Positions 36,396 to 46,354 are shown, numbered from the stretch's first letter. The stretch: 64,000 nucleotides of DNA from Rhodobacterales bacterium 52_120_T64 (GCA_002162875.1 MABA01000004.1:62001-126000); one strand, 5' to 3'. Program-made: numbers and translations. The notes: generated by a model not told the origin, from the sequence alone.

Positions 36396-38560
36396 GCGCG
36401 AGCTGCCGTTTTATAATATGTCTCGGAGTCTGAAAGGCCTGATAAAAGTTGCAGTGTTTTGGGTAGTATGCTTTCCATCGCGAAAGTTTCGGATGCGAAT
36501 GCCGCCGCAGCGATCCCCATAGCTTCTCGTTGTGATGTCTCAGTGGCTAACTTTAAGAAGTATCCCAAAAATTGTGCCAATTGCGGCTGTTCAGTGGATC
36601 CGAGCAAATAACCGGTTTGGTCCGGGACAAATGCCTCGGCAGCGCCACCAGCGGGAGTCGAGATGACAGGGATGCCTGCGAGTTGTGCTTCGATTAACAC
36701 GTTGGGCAGGCCTTCAAGCCGCGAGGTCAAGCCAAGCGCATCCATTCTTGACAGCCAATATCCGACGTTTCGGGATTTTCCGACGAACAGGCAGCGATGC
36801 GCGATTCCCAGTTCCTCGGCGTAAGATTGTGCGGCAGTTAACAGCGTGCCGTCGCCGACCAAAACAAATCGGCTATTTGGGTAAGCGACCATTGCGGCGG
36901 CTGCGAATTCCAGCCACATGTACGGGCGTTTATTTTGATCAAATCGAAAAACTGCGCCAAAGGTAAAATCCGCGTCGGGTGTGGACTTTACGAACTTTTC
37001 CCAACGTTTGCGTTCGAGGTTAGTTCCGTTAGCGTTGATCAACTCAGCCGCATTATGGACGACGCGGATGGCATCTGCGGGCAGCTCTAGCCAGCGGGCG
37101 TAGGCGTCAGCGCCTGCTTGTGTGTTTGCGGAGAAGGTCACGCCGGGAATCTTTGACAAAACACAATACATGTCGAAATATTCGTCCTTCATCATTTCGG
37201 GACGCAGGTCAGGCGGCATGCCGCGCAAGGATATGACTATATGTGGGATGTTTGCGGCAAGCGCTGCTAACGCCGTGGCCAACACCGCGCCGTCTTGCCA
37301 GATGTAGGCTACCTCGGGGCGCACGGTTGTGAGGTGGGGGGTAAGACGGCGAACCGCCTCGGCCGTTTGCGGTGGCAGAAAGCGGAACAGGTTTTCTGGC
37401 ACGGGGGACGGGCCGGCTGGAAGCTCATTGATTACGGAGACGGGAATGTCGGCATCTTGCAGTTTTGGCAGGAAAAAGTCGCGCCCCCTTTCTGGGGATA
37501 GTGTGTTGACGAAAACTTCGATTGGGCCAGTGATGCCGAATTGGTCTGGCTTGTTGATCGACTGGCCGCGTTTCATTTCGACAGCCATACGTGTCATTTG
37601 CCGTTCTGCGCCCCCTGCGCCAAGCGATCCGGTGATGAAAGCGACCCCACCGATATGTGGCGAGATCGATGTGACAGGCGAACGGTCCTGAAATTGTTGC
37701 AAAGCTTGTGACAAGGCAGTGGATGGGGTCAGCGCACGCGCATGATTAGGTGCGATGTAGGTATCGAACAAGCCGTCGAAAAGGAAAGCACCGAAGTCCT
37801 CGGAATAATGCGAAAGGCTGGTTTCGGCATCCGACATTGCCGCCTGTTGCCCGAACGCTTGCATGGATGCAGTTGGGTTGAAAATCGGCAACTTTAGGTT
37901 TTGTGCAACGTCTTCAACCATCGCAATGTATGCCGCACGGCTAGCGATGGGTGTTTGGATGTTTGAAAGAGCGTTACAGTGGCTTATGAAAACCACGTTT
38001 GGTAGGCGGTCGCGGATTTCGGTCAGGTCGCGCGATAGCGTATCAAGGGTTGAGAGAGAGCGTGTTAGTTTTTCCAGCAAAGTTTGATCACTACCGGATA
38101 GAGCTCGAAAGCTTTCCTGTTTGGTAAGGAATGTTCGTTTTTCCTCTTCCTGTCGGCCGTCTGCCAAACGCCAGAAATCACGAGCACGGTGTTTGTCGCC
38201 GAAGAAATCGGCGAAGTGTCGAGTGGTATAATTAAGTTGGACTTGGGTATCATCGATCCGCAGTTCTTTTGCAGACGACAACTCGATAAAATATATGTCC
38301 GACGTCGGGTGTTGTGTGCCCTTGAGCGCGTCAACATCGACGTTCGGCATTAACAGCGGCAAGGTTTCAGCAAGCGGTGTAAATTCGCCCTGAAGAAACC
38401 GGACTTGCTGTAAAGCCTCGGCGCTGGTGTGGGTGTAACCGTAGATGCGGTCCGTGTTGTTAACGACAGGATGACACATTGCCGCCGCTTTGAACGGAGT
38501 GCTGATCCGGCAGGATCCAATGGCGGTTATCCTTGTCAATTCTCTCACTGGCGGCCTCAA
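36392..38560 (-). CDS. two-domain protein: GSCFA/SGNH-like N-terminus plus family GT4 glycosyltransferase
   Basis: 722 residues. The N-terminal ~280 residues begin ITAIGSCRISTPF and contain VVFISHCNAL and ETSLSHYSEDFGAFLF, which resemble the GSCFA/SGNH-hydrolase-like polysaccharide domain (a weak, by-eye assignment). The C-terminal ~400 residues are a GT4 transferase: the donor-site entry motif GSLGAGGAERQM at about residue 315 and the EX7E-type SRLEGLPNVLIEAQLAGIPVIST near 620. It is the first gene of the polysaccharide operon, overlapping kpsM by 4 bp. It probably both modifies and extends the exported glycan. The sugar and linkage are unknown. Confidence 0.78.
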   Translation of the reverse strand: MRPPVRELTRITAIGSCRISTPFKAAAMCHPVVNNTDRIYGYTHTSAEALQQVRFLQGEFTPLAETLPLLMPNVDVDALKGTQHPTSDIYFIELSSAKELRIDDTQVQLNYTTRHFADFFGDKHRARDFWRLADGRQEEEKRTFLTKQESFRALSGSDQTLLEKLTRSLSTLDTLSRDLTEIRDRLPNVVFISHCNALSNIQTPIASRAAYIAMVEDVAQNLKLPIFNPTASMQAFGQQAAMSDAETSLSHYSEDFGAFLFDGLFDTYIAPNHARALTPSTALSQALQQFQDRSPVTSISPHIGGVAFITGSLGAGGAERQMTRMAVEMKRGQSINKPDQFGITGPIEVFVNTLSPERGRDFFLPKLQDADIPVSVINELPAGPSPVPENLFRFLPPQTAEAVRRLTPHLTTVRPEVAYIWQDGAVLATALAALAANIPHIVISLRGMPPDLRPEMMKDEYFDMYCVLSKIPGVTFSANTQAGADAYARWLELPADAIRVVHNAAELINANGTNLERKRWEKFVKSTPDADFTFGAVFRFDQNKRPYMWLEFAAAAMVAYPNSRFVLVGDGTLLTAAQSYAEELGIAHRCLFVGKSRNVGYWLSRMDALGLTSRLEGLPNVLIEAQLAGIPVISTPAGGAAEAFVPDQTGYLLGSTEQPQLAQFLGYFLKLATETSQREAMGIAAAAFASETFAMESILPKTLQLLSGLSDSETYYKTAARA

Positions 38561-38753
38561 ATTGGTTAATGGCCCGTTCAGGGTTGTGGAAATTGATTAA
38601 AGAAAGGTAAAATTTGTCGAAAATTTCCGTGCGAGACTTTTACGCTGCGTCAATAACGATGAACGAACGTTCAAATAATTGACCTATCTGATCGCGACGA
38701 TAAGGTCCTTTGGGACACAAATTTTTGAACATCAGCACCAAAGGAGGACACGC

Positions 38754-39929
38754 ATGAGTTCCAAGTTAGAAAGCATTCTGGCAGCCGCACGCAGGCACAC
38801 GGACGAAGTTATCAAACCCAACGTAAGCGCATGGAATGAAGCGGGTGTTTGGCCACGTGATGCTTCCGACAAAGCGGGAGACGCGGGCCTGACTGGCCTT
38901 TATGCACCGGAAGATTGGGGTGGTCAGGGTTTCTCGATTGGTGAGGGTATTCAAGTCTATGAAGAACTTGGTAAAGGTGACGGAGCCTATGCGTTTACGA
39001 TTTCCATGCACAACATTTGTACCTATGCGACGTGTGGTTTTGGAACAGACGCATTCAAGGACAAGTGGGCGCGCGACCTTACCTCTGGTAGAAAACTGGC
39101 GAACTTTGCATTAACCGAGCCGCAATCGGGTTCGGATGCATCCACCATGTATACGAAAGCTGTCATTAACGACGATGGGACATGGACCATCAGCGGGGCG
39201 AAGGCATGGGTTTCGTTGGCAGGCGAAGCGGACGTTTACTTCACAGTTGTGAAAACGAGTGATGAGCCCGGGCATAAGGATATGGCGATGATCGCCATTC
39301 CAGCCGATGCCAAAGGCGTTAGCTTCGGGCCGCGTTACGACACGCCGTCATACGAGTTTCTGCCACTGGGCGAGATGTATTTGGACAACGTTGTCGTGTC
39401 CGAAGACAACATAATCATGGGCGTTGGCACTGGTTTGCAGGGGGCGTTAATGGCGATTGATATCGCACGGGTCTCGATTGCATCGGGATGTTGCGGTTTG
39501 ATTGAAAGCGCGCTGGATACTGCGTTGGCGTATTCCAAGAACCGCAAAATGTTTAAAGGCGTTAACCTTGATCTTGACGGTATCCAGTGGATGCTTGGCG
39601 ATGTTGCGACCGATCTGGTAACCTCGCGCTTACTATACAAAGCAGCGGCAAATGCGCTTGGGACACCTGAAGGGCCATTGATGGCTGCACATGCTAAACG
39701 CTTTGTGCCGGATGCTGCCGTAAAAGCGGCCAATACCTGTACGCAGGCGATGGGCGGAATGGGGTTGCTGCAATCCTATGGCATGGACCGTCTAAGCCGT
39801 CTATCGCAGATGCTGCGGATTGTGGATGGCACGACAGAGATCAGCCGTGTAGTTATAGGGCGAGCTTTACAAAAACGCGCCGCGGGCTTGCCGGACATTC
39901 CGGTTCCCACGGGCTTTGGGGAGAAATAA
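38754..39929 (+). CDS. acyl-CoA dehydrogenase family protein
   Basis: About 391-residue flavoprotein. FAD and substrate loops are visible in [22 protein letters not shown] and the late [17 protein letters not shown] segment. The catalytic-loop position that is Glu in medium-chain enzymes (EGT) is Asp here (IVDGTTEI). The alternative helix-G Glu used by isovaleryl-CoA dehydrogenase is Ala (IDIARVSI). ATG at 38754 follows AAAGGAGG. It is followed directly by acuI, so a short-chain acyl-CoA such as propionyl- or acryloyl-CoA is a reasonable guess. The 193 bp upstream hold no gene, only the palindrome GAACGTTC (38665-38672). Confidence 0.88.
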   Translation: MSSKLESILAAARRHTDEVIKPNVSAWNEAGVWPRDASDKAGDAGLTGLYAPEDWGGQGFSIGEGIQVYEELGKGDGAYAFTISMHNICTYATCGFGTDAFKDKWARDLTSGRKLANFALTEPQSGSDASTMYTKAVINDDGTWTISGAKAWVSLAGEADVYFTVVKTSDEPGHKDMAMIAIPADAKGVSFGPRYDTPSYEFLPLGEMYLDNVVVSEDNIIMGVGTGLQGALMAIDIARVSIASGCCGLIESALDTALAYSKNRKMFKGVNLDLDGIQWMLGDVATDLVTSRLLYKAAANALGTPEGPLMAAHAKRFVPDAAVKAANTCTQAMGGMGLLQSYGMDRLSRLSQMLRIVDGTTEISRVVIGRALQKRAAGLPDIPVPTGFGEK

Positions 39930-39930
39930 A

Positions 39931-40923
39931 ATGGGTTTTAACGCTTTAGTAGTGACGCGGGACGAGGATAAGAAGACCTCTGCCTCGATCCAGCAATTGG
40001 AAATAAGCGATCTACCGCATGGTGATGTCATCGTCGCGGTTGAGTATTCGTGTGTAAACTACAAGGATGGTCTTTGCATTGGCCCCGGTGGCGGATTGGT
40101 GCGCAACTATCCGCATGTTCCAGGGATTGATTTCGCTGGTACAGTCGAGAGTTCCGAAGACCCTCGTTACAGGGCTGGCGATAAAGTTGTGCTTACCGGT
40201 TGGCGCGTAGGCGAGGCGCACTGGGGTGGATATTCCCAGAAAGCTTCGGTTAAAGCGGATTGGCTTGTACCGTTGCCCGATGGTCTGACAACACGTCAGG
40301 CGATGGCGGTTGGAACGGCTGGCTTTACGGCAATGCTGGCCGTTATCGCGCTTGAAGATCATGGGATGGAAAAGAACCACGGTCCGGTTCTGGTAACTGG
40401 CGCTGCTGGCGGTGTTGGATCTGTAGCGACGGCGATACTAGCGAACCTTGGATATGAGGTTGCGGCTGTTACTGGTCGTCCCGAGGCCGCGGATTATCTA
40501 AAATCTTTAGGGGCGACACAAATTGTGGCGCGCGACGAAATTAACGAAACAACAAAACGTCCGCTGGAGAGCGAAAGCTGGGCTGGCTGTATTGATGCCG
40601 TTGGTGGCGATATGCTGGCGCGCGTTCTTGGGCAGATGAAGTATGGAGCATCTGTATCGGCTGTTGGTTTGGCTGGTGGCATGGGCTTACCCGCTACGGT
40701 TATTCCGTTCCTTCTACGGGCGGTGAACCTGTTGGGCATCGACAGTGTTATGCAGCCTTACCACAATCGCGTACGCGCTTGGCAACGGATTGCGACGGAT
40801 CTGCCGATGGATAAGTTGGAAAGCATGATCCAGCCAGCGACGCTAAGTGACTTGCCTGCATTGGGGAAAGACATCCTTAAAGGTCAGGTTAAGGGGCGTG
40901 TCGTTGTAGACGTAAACGCTTGA
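39931..40923 (+). CDS. acuI: acryloyl-CoA reductase (AcuI/YhdH-type MDR oxidoreductase)
   Basis: About 330-residue zinc-free medium-chain dehydrogenase/reductase. It has the N-terminal SCVNYKDGLCIGPGGG segment, VPGIDFAGTV, and the NADPH site VTGAAGGVGSVATAIL (about residue 150). AcuI reduces acryloyl-CoA to propionyl-CoA and detoxifies acrylate from DMSP. No DMSP lyase or demethylase gene is in the window, so the role here is inferred; the propionyl-CoA product would feed the PCC route encoded 8-20 kb upstream. ATG at 39931 follows GGGGAGA, 1 nt after the dehydrogenase stop. Confidence 0.88.
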   Translation: MGFNALVVTRDEDKKTSASIQQLEISDLPHGDVIVAVEYSCVNYKDGLCIGPGGGLVRNYPHVPGIDFAGTVESSEDPRYRAGDKVVLTGWRVGEAHWGGYSQKASVKADWLVPLPDGLTTRQAMAVGTAGFTAMLAVIALEDHGMEKNHGPVLVTGAAGGVGSVATAILANLGYEVAAVTGRPEAADYLKSLGATQIVARDEINETTKRPLESESWAGCIDAVGGDMLARVLGQMKYGASVSAVGLAGGMGLPATVIPFLLRAVNLLGIDSVMQPYHNRVRAWQRIATDLPMDKLESMIQPATLSDLPALGKDILKGQVKGRVVVDVNA

Positions 40924-40950
40924 CCACGTTGCATAAATAAACTGATAGAC

Positions 40951-40984
40951 TCCCGTCCGTTTTAGTTAGCGGGCGGGATTTCTT
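40951..40984 (+). terminator. rho-independent terminator of acuI
   Basis: A 9-bp stem (TCCCGTCCG with CGGGCGGGA, one wobble) is followed by TTTCTT, 28 bp after the acuI stop. Confidence 0.75.
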
Positions 40985-40996
40985 AGGGGATACTTC

Positions 40997-42223
40997 ATGA
41001 CCAAGTTGGATATAGATTTCGTACGCAGCCAGTTTCCGGCCTTTCAAGAGCCGACATTACAAGGACAGGCGTTTTTTGAAAATGCGGGCGGGTCATACAC
41101 CAGCAAGTTCGTGATCGACCGGTTGCACCGATACTATACGCAACGCAAGGTTCAACCCTATGCGCCGTACGAGGCCTCGCGTGTGGCAGGCGAAGAGATG
41201 GACGAGGCGCGGACGCGTCTGTCAGCGGTCCTAAACATTCCTGTTAATGATCTTAGCTTTGGTCCGTCGACCACTCAAAATACTTATGTCTTGGCGCAAG
41301 CATTCCGGCAGATGTTGAACGCGGGCGATGCGGTAATTGTCACCAATCAGGACCATGAAGCGAACTCCGGCCCTTGGCGTCGGCTAGCCGAGAGCGGCAT
41401 CGAGGTGCGTGAGTGGCAAGTGGACAAGGATACCGGTTTCCTCGATTTGTCAGATTTGGCGAACCTTCTGGATAACAAAGTCAAACTCGTAACATTCCCG
41501 CATGTGTCCAACATCGTTGGGCAAATAAATCCAGTGGCGGATATTTGCGCGATGGTGAAAGCTGCCGGAGCTGTCGCCTGCGTCGACGGCGTTAGCTTTG
41601 CACCACACGGGCTGCCTGATATCAAGGCGCTGGGCGCGGATATCTATTTGTTCTCGGCTTATAAAACCTACGGCCCGCATCAGGGGATTATGTATGTGGA
41701 CGCCGATTTGGCGAAGCGACTGCCAAACCAAGGGCATTATTTCAATGCGAATTCGCCATACAAACGCTTTACGCCCGCAGGACCCGACCATGCGCAGATC
41801 GCAGCCTCGGCTGGGATGGTGGATTATATCGAAGCAATCCACGACCATCATTTTGATGCGAACATTCCACTGGTACAAAAAGCGCGTGCGACATTGAAGT
41901 TGCAGGCAGATCACGAAGCAGAATTACTGGCACCGCTGCTGGAATACTTGCGTGCTCGCAATGATGTACGCCTGATCGGGACGGATAAGGTGCAGGAACG
42001 TGTTTCCACTGTGGCCGTCGGTCTGCTACGCCAAGGAGAAGAAGTGGCGCTAGATTTAGCGAAACACGGAATAATGGCCGGTGGCGGTGATTTCTATGCT
42101 GTTCGGTTGCTCAAAAGTCTTGGAATTAAGCCAACTCATGGCGTGCTGCGACTCAGTTTTGTGCATTATACGAATGCGCAAGAAGTGGAAAAATTGATAA
42201 TTGCATTGGATCAAACACTATAA
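40997..42223 (+). CDS. class V aminotransferase / cysteine desulfurase-like PLP enzyme
   Basis: 408 residues with the fold-type I class V pattern: FFENAGGSYTSKFV near the N-terminus, VIVTNQDHEANSGPWRRL, the VDGVSFAPHGLPD aspartate and the PLP lysine in FSAYKTYGPHQG (about residue 223). No conserved catalytic cysteine loop of the IscS type is evident, so a desulfurase role is not demonstrated. It starts soon after the acuI terminator. The substrate is unknown. Confidence 0.8.
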   Translation: MTKLDIDFVRSQFPAFQEPTLQGQAFFENAGGSYTSKFVIDRLHRYYTQRKVQPYAPYEASRVAGEEMDEARTRLSAVLNIPVNDLSFGPSTTQNTYVLAQAFRQMLNAGDAVIVTNQDHEANSGPWRRLAESGIEVREWQVDKDTGFLDLSDLANLLDNKVKLVTFPHVSNIVGQINPVADICAMVKAAGAVACVDGVSFAPHGLPDIKALGADIYLFSAYKTYGPHQGIMYVDADLAKRLPNQGHYFNANSPYKRFTPAGPDHAQIAASAGMVDYIEAIHDHHFDANIPLVQKARATLKLQADHEAELLAPLLEYLRARNDVRLIGTDKVQERVSTVAVGLLRQGEEVALDLAKHGIMAGGGDFYAVRLLKSLGIKPTHGVLRLSFVHYTNAQEVEKLIIALDQTL

Positions 42224-42259
42224 TGCACTGGGATATTGTAAGGAATAATTAACATTTGG

Positions 42260-42282
42260 ACTTGATTCCTGCGGCGTCAAGT
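42260..42282. promoter_or_regulatory. inverted repeat upstream of trgA
   Basis: ACTTGA at 42260-42265 and TCAAGT at 42277-42282 form a perfect 6-bp inverted repeat with an 11-bp spacer, about 40 bp before the trgA start. It is a possible regulator site for the trgA-cysK pair. Confidence 0.35.
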
Positions 42283-42319
42283 TTACCCTGTTGAAAATAC
42301 GTATGACGGGAGAGACATT

Positions 42320-42763
42320 TTGCCAACCGCTGCCAAACTAGTTGCATCGATTATGTTAGCCATCTCAGGCATCATCGTGGTGATAGTTGTAGTGAATGTT
42401 TACCCCGATTCCGCCCGACGGTCGGTCGGGATGACGACCGCTGCGGTGTTCATGGGGCTATTCGTCGGTTGGCGTGGCTTGGGTAGGCAAATTACCGAAG
42501 AAGAGGGCTCTGGCGTGATGTTAGGCCTGAAGGCCGGAATATCGATGTTTATTTGGGTGCTTTTCCTCTATGCGCTGGAAGACATGATCGCAGGCATCAA
42601 AGACAATTTGTACTACCAGCCGATGACCGCTTTGTTGGTTATTCCGGCTGGTATGATTAAGTATGGGCAAATGGCGTTGAATGTTCCGATTATTGGCACA
42701 ATGGTGGTTTTATCGGCCATTGTAGGGAAAATGACTAAAACTGCGGATGCGCGTTGGAGTTGA
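42320..42763 (+). CDS. trgA: TrgA family membrane protein
   Basis: 147-residue inner-membrane protein with four hydrophobic segments, matching the TrgA family of Rhodobacterales (MTTAAVFMGLFVGWRGLG and PMTALLVIPAGMIKYGQ segments). In Rhodobacter sphaeroides trgAB with neighbouring cysK contributes to high-level tellurite resistance; trgB is not seen here. The start is TTG at 42320 with a GGGAGAG site. cysK follows 84 bp downstream. Confidence 0.78.
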   Translation: MPTAAKLVASIMLAISGIIVVIVVVNVYPDSARRSVGMTTAAVFMGLFVGWRGLGRQITEEEGSGVMLGLKAGISMFIWVLFLYALEDMIAGIKDNLYYQPMTALLVIPAGMIKYGQMALNVPIIGTMVVLSAIVGKMTKTADARWS

Positions 42764-42847
42764 GGTGATTTTCACCAGCTTTAGGCCTTGTTTTGATCTG
42801 GTTTGGTTAATAAATCTGTCTAACAGAGAAATGTCGAGGGATTGACC

Positions 42848-43882
42848 ATGAACCGCTACGCAGATTTTCATCATGCCATTGGGAACACACCGTTGATACG
42901 GCTTAACAAAGCCTCGGCGCTGTCGGGATGCGAAATTTATGGCAAAGCCGAATTTATGAACCCCGGGCAGTCGGTCAAAGATCGTGCCGCGTTGGGCATT
43001 ATTAACGACGCGATAGCAAAGGGTGACCTGAAGTCTGGCGGTACGATTGTCGAGGGGACGGCGGGAAATACCGGCATTGGTTTGGCACTGGTCGGGGCTG
43101 CGATGGGCTTCAAAACGGTAATTGTTATTCCCGAGACACAAAGCCAGGAAAAGAAGGACATGATCCGGCTGGCTGGCGCGCAACTTGTTGAAGTTCCGGC
43201 TGCGCCTTATTCCAACCCCAACAATTTTGTGCGGTATTCCGAACGGCTGGCGAAATCTTTGGCGGCAAGCAATCCGAACGGCGTTATCTGGGCCAACCAG
43301 TTTGATAATGTTGCCAATCGTCAGGCGCATATCGATACAACCGCCCCCGAGATTTACGAACAAACAGATGGCAAAGTTGACGGATTTGTATGCGCGGTTG
43401 GTTCCGGCGGTACTCTTGCAGGGGTGGCCATGGGCCTGCATGAACGCAACAAGGACATCAAGATCGGGCTAGCGGACCCCGACGGCGCGGCGCTTCATAA
43501 TTTCTATACTAACGGAGTGCTAAAGGGCGAAGGCTCCTCGATAATGGAGGGGATCGGGCAGGGCCGGATCACTGCAAATCTTGACGGGTTGTCGGTCGAT
43601 TTTTCCTACAACATTCCCGATAGCGAGGCATTGCCCGTAGTGTTCGATATGTTGGCAGACGAGGGGTTATGCCTCGGCGGTTCCTCCGGTATTAACGTCG
43701 CAGCTGCAATGCGGATGGCAAAGGATATGGGCCCGGGCAAGACAATTGTGACGGTGCTGGCGGATTTTGGCACGCGTTATCAGTCGAAGCTGTTTAATCC
43801 GATGTTCCTGCGCGAAAAAGGTCTACCTGTACCTGCATGGCTGGACGCCGAAGCTACTTCGATGCCCGATGTGAGTGAATAA
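42848..43882 (+). CDS. cysK: cysteine synthase A (O-acetylserine sulfhydrylase)
   Basis: About 344-residue PLP enzyme making cysteine from O-acetylserine and sulfide. The PLP lysine lies in NPGQSVKDRAA (about residue 45), the phosphate loop is GTAGNTGIGLA and the SGGTLAG and GGSSGINVA loops follow. The length exceeds CysK-type 310-residue enzymes by a C-terminal extension. ATG at 42848 follows GAGGGA. Neighbouring trgA suggests a link to oxyanion or tellurite tolerance as well as to cysteine supply. Confidence 0.93.
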   Translation: MNRYADFHHAIGNTPLIRLNKASALSGCEIYGKAEFMNPGQSVKDRAALGIINDAIAKGDLKSGGTIVEGTAGNTGIGLALVGAAMGFKTVIVIPETQSQEKKDMIRLAGAQLVEVPAAPYSNPNNFVRYSERLAKSLAASNPNGVIWANQFDNVANRQAHIDTTAPEIYEQTDGKVDGFVCAVGSGGTLAGVAMGLHERNKDIKIGLADPDGAALHNFYTNGVLKGEGSSIMEGIGQGRITANLDGLSVDFSYNIPDSEALPVVFDMLADEGLCLGGSSGINVAAAMRMAKDMGPGKTIVTVLADFGTRYQSKLFNPMFLREKGLPVPAWLDAEATSMPDVSE

Positions 43883-43894
43883 AAGGTTAGCCAA

Positions 43895-46237
43895 ATGAAG
43901 TTCCTGATTGTCGCCTTGCAGACCACATTAATCGCCATGTTTATGTCGAGTGCCGGATTTGCACAGAGTGACAATACGGAAATGGTTAATGCTTGGATCG
44001 CAACGGCAACGCGTGCGGAAGGGGTGTTGGAAGCCGATCTGGCCTCTACACCAGCGCTTGAAGCATTGCGCGCTGAACTGGTCGATCAACGAAGCGAGGC
44101 TTTGGGGCTGGAAGTTGTTACCCAAAGCAACATCCTTCCCTTACGTACAGAACTGGATGCGCTTGGGTTACCGCCAGAAGACGGGTCCGAGGAGGCGTCG
44201 GAAATCGCGGCACGCAGAACAGCGCTTGAAGCCGATATTGTCCGTGAAACTGTGCCGCTTTTGTTGGCGCAAGCTGCCTATCTACGCGCTGACGGGCTGA
44301 TACATGATATAAACGCGATAATACGTACGCGCTTCTCCGATACACTAGTAGAACTTGGCCCGTCCCCATTGGACCCGGCGCTCTGGCCTGAAGCGTTTAG
44401 TGATGTGTCGCATTACGCCACAAGGTTGGTTGGCGAAGTGCAGGATGCATTCGCGCAAGAAACAAGCCGGACCGCGTTAGCGCAAAAAGCACCACTAGCG
44501 TTGTTGTTTGCAGGGCTGGGTCTGTGGATGTTGCTGGGAGTGCGGCGGGGGTTCGCCGACTGGGTTAAGCGTGGATTAGCGCAGGGGGGTGATGTTACGT
44601 TATGGCAGTCGTCGTTGGCCGATTTAGTGCGTTTACTTATTCCAAGCGCGGGTGCTGCCGCGGTGATTTTTGCCGTTGAGAGTTCCGAATTAGCCGGCGT
44701 CTGGGGGCAAGCGATTGTAAATGTATTGCCGCTAATCGCTGTATCTTTGATCGCGGCACCTTGGTTGGGACACAGTGTGTTTGGACATGCGCAAAAGCTC
44801 GATGGCGACGACGTTGCCCGATCGGGTTACCGCATGAGCGTTTTGTTAGGAATCATTTACGCGGCGTCTGTGCTATTGATAGCGATCACTGCCCAAGGCG
44901 AGTTTTCAACCGGAACACAAGCGGTGCTAGGTTTCCCGCCCGTTGTCATTGCTTCGTATGCATTTTATAAGCTGTCCGGAATCCTCAGAAACGGCAGGCA
45001 CGCCGATCTGGACCCGGATGACGAGACTGAAACACCGGAATTCCTTTTCTCCTCTATCGTTTCCCGGTTGCTGATGCTGTTCGCGATTTTTGCTCCGGTA
45101 TTCGCCGCGATTGGATACTATGCCGCTGCCCGGTTCTTCGTGTTCCCAACAATCGTAACCCTCGGCCTGGTCGCCACGATTCTGGTGCTGTTTAGCCTGA
45201 TCCGTACTTTTCTAGACTATTGGATCGAAGGGGAGGGGCACGAGCTTCGCCGAGATCAGACGCGTCTAATCCCCGTATTCGTAGGTTTCTTGCTAGCGCT
45301 CGGTGCATTACCAGTCCTGGCGTTGATCTGGGGCGCCCGGCCAAGTGACCTTTGGGAAATTTGGGGGTGGTTAAGTGACGGAATCACTATTGGCGAAAGT
45401 CGATTTTCTTTGACGGACTTGTTGGTGTTTGTCGTGGTTTTCGGACTTGGTTACACAATTACACGGTTGCTGCAAAAGATGATCCGTAACACGGTGTTGC
45501 CACGCACGAAAATGGATATCGGTGGGAAAACTGCAGTATTAACCGGTGTAGGCTACGTAGGTGTTACCTTTGCAGCATTGGCAGCTATATCGGCCACAGG
45601 GCTTGACCTTTCAAGCCTTGCAATCGTTGCAGGTGCATTGTCCGTTGGTATCGGTTTTGGCCTTCAGGCGATCGTTTCGAATTTCGTATCAGGCATCATT
45701 CTGTTGGTGGAACGCCCGATAAAGGAAGGCGATTGGATTGTCGCTGGCGGTCATGAAGGGATCGTGCGCAAAATATCTGTTCGTGCAACACTTGTAGACA
45801 CATTTGACCGGTGCGCGGTCGTTATTCCGAATTCGGACCTGATCGCGGGTAGCGTATTGAACTGGACTTCGCCAGACCTGTCGGGCCGCGTAAAAGTCGC
45901 AATCGGGGTGGCCTACGGCACCGATCCCGAAAAGGTTAAAGAGGTGTTGCTGTCGATTGCTTCAGATAATTCGGTGGCGCTGAAATATCCGGCACCGTCG
46001 GTCATATTCAAGAATTTCGGCGCTAGCGCTCTGGATTTCGAATTAAGAGTGTTCATTCGAGATGTAAATAAAATCCTATCCGTACATTCGGATATAAACT
46101 TCGAGATAGCCCGACGGTTCAAACAAGAAGGCATCGAAATTCCGTTTGACCAACATGATGTGACTTTGAAAAACGTAGACCAAATTGGGGTAGCCGTAAG
46201 CGACGCTATCAAGGGAATTCGTTCGGGTAACAAGTAA
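43895..46237 (+). CDS. large MscS/MscK-type mechanosensitive channel with DUF3772-like periplasmic domain
   Basis: 780 residues. A signal peptide (MKFLIVALQTTLIAMFMSSAGFAQ) precedes a helical periplasmic domain of about 170 residues (DUF3772-like). About ten hydrophobic segments follow, then the MscS core with the pore-lining GLQAIVSNFVSGIILLVERP and the soluble beta domain (IKEGDWIVAGGHEGIVRKISVRAT). It opens on membrane tension to release solutes after hypo-osmotic shock. It starts 12 bp after cysK and may be co-transcribed. Confidence 0.9.
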   Translation: MKFLIVALQTTLIAMFMSSAGFAQSDNTEMVNAWIATATRAEGVLEADLASTPALEALRAELVDQRSEALGLEVVTQSNILPLRTELDALGLPPEDGSEEASEIAARRTALEADIVRETVPLLLAQAAYLRADGLIHDINAIIRTRFSDTLVELGPSPLDPALWPEAFSDVSHYATRLVGEVQDAFAQETSRTALAQKAPLALLFAGLGLWMLLGVRRGFADWVKRGLAQGGDVTLWQSSLADLVRLLIPSAGAAAVIFAVESSELAGVWGQAIVNVLPLIAVSLIAAPWLGHSVFGHAQKLDGDDVARSGYRMSVLLGIIYAASVLLIAITAQGEFSTGTQAVLGFPPVVIASYAFYKLSGILRNGRHADLDPDDETETPEFLFSSIVSRLLMLFAIFAPVFAAIGYYAAARFFVFPTIVTLGLVATILVLFSLIRTFLDYWIEGEGHELRRDQTRLIPVFVGFLLALGALPVLALIWGARPSDLWEIWGWLSDGITIGESRFSLTDLLVFVVVFGLGYTITRLLQKMIRNTVLPRTKMDIGGKTAVLTGVGYVGVTFAALAAISATGLDLSSLAIVAGALSVGIGFGLQAIVSNFVSGIILLVERPIKEGDWIVAGGHEGIVRKISVRATLVDTFDRCAVVIPNSDLIAGSVLNWTSPDLSGRVKVAIGVAYGTDPEKVKEVLLSIASDNSVALKYPAPSVIFKNFGASALDFELRVFIRDVNKILSVHSDINFEIARRFKQEGIEIPFDQHDVTLKNVDQIGVAVSDAIKGIRSGNK

Positions 46238-46354
46238 TATCCAACGAAGTTTGTGTGTTGCTCCCGTTCAATAACCGATGATCGAAAATTCTTATTCTCA
46301 ATGTGCGCTTATCCCCTTGATCTGGCGTCAAAGGGCGGTATATAGACCCTCAAC

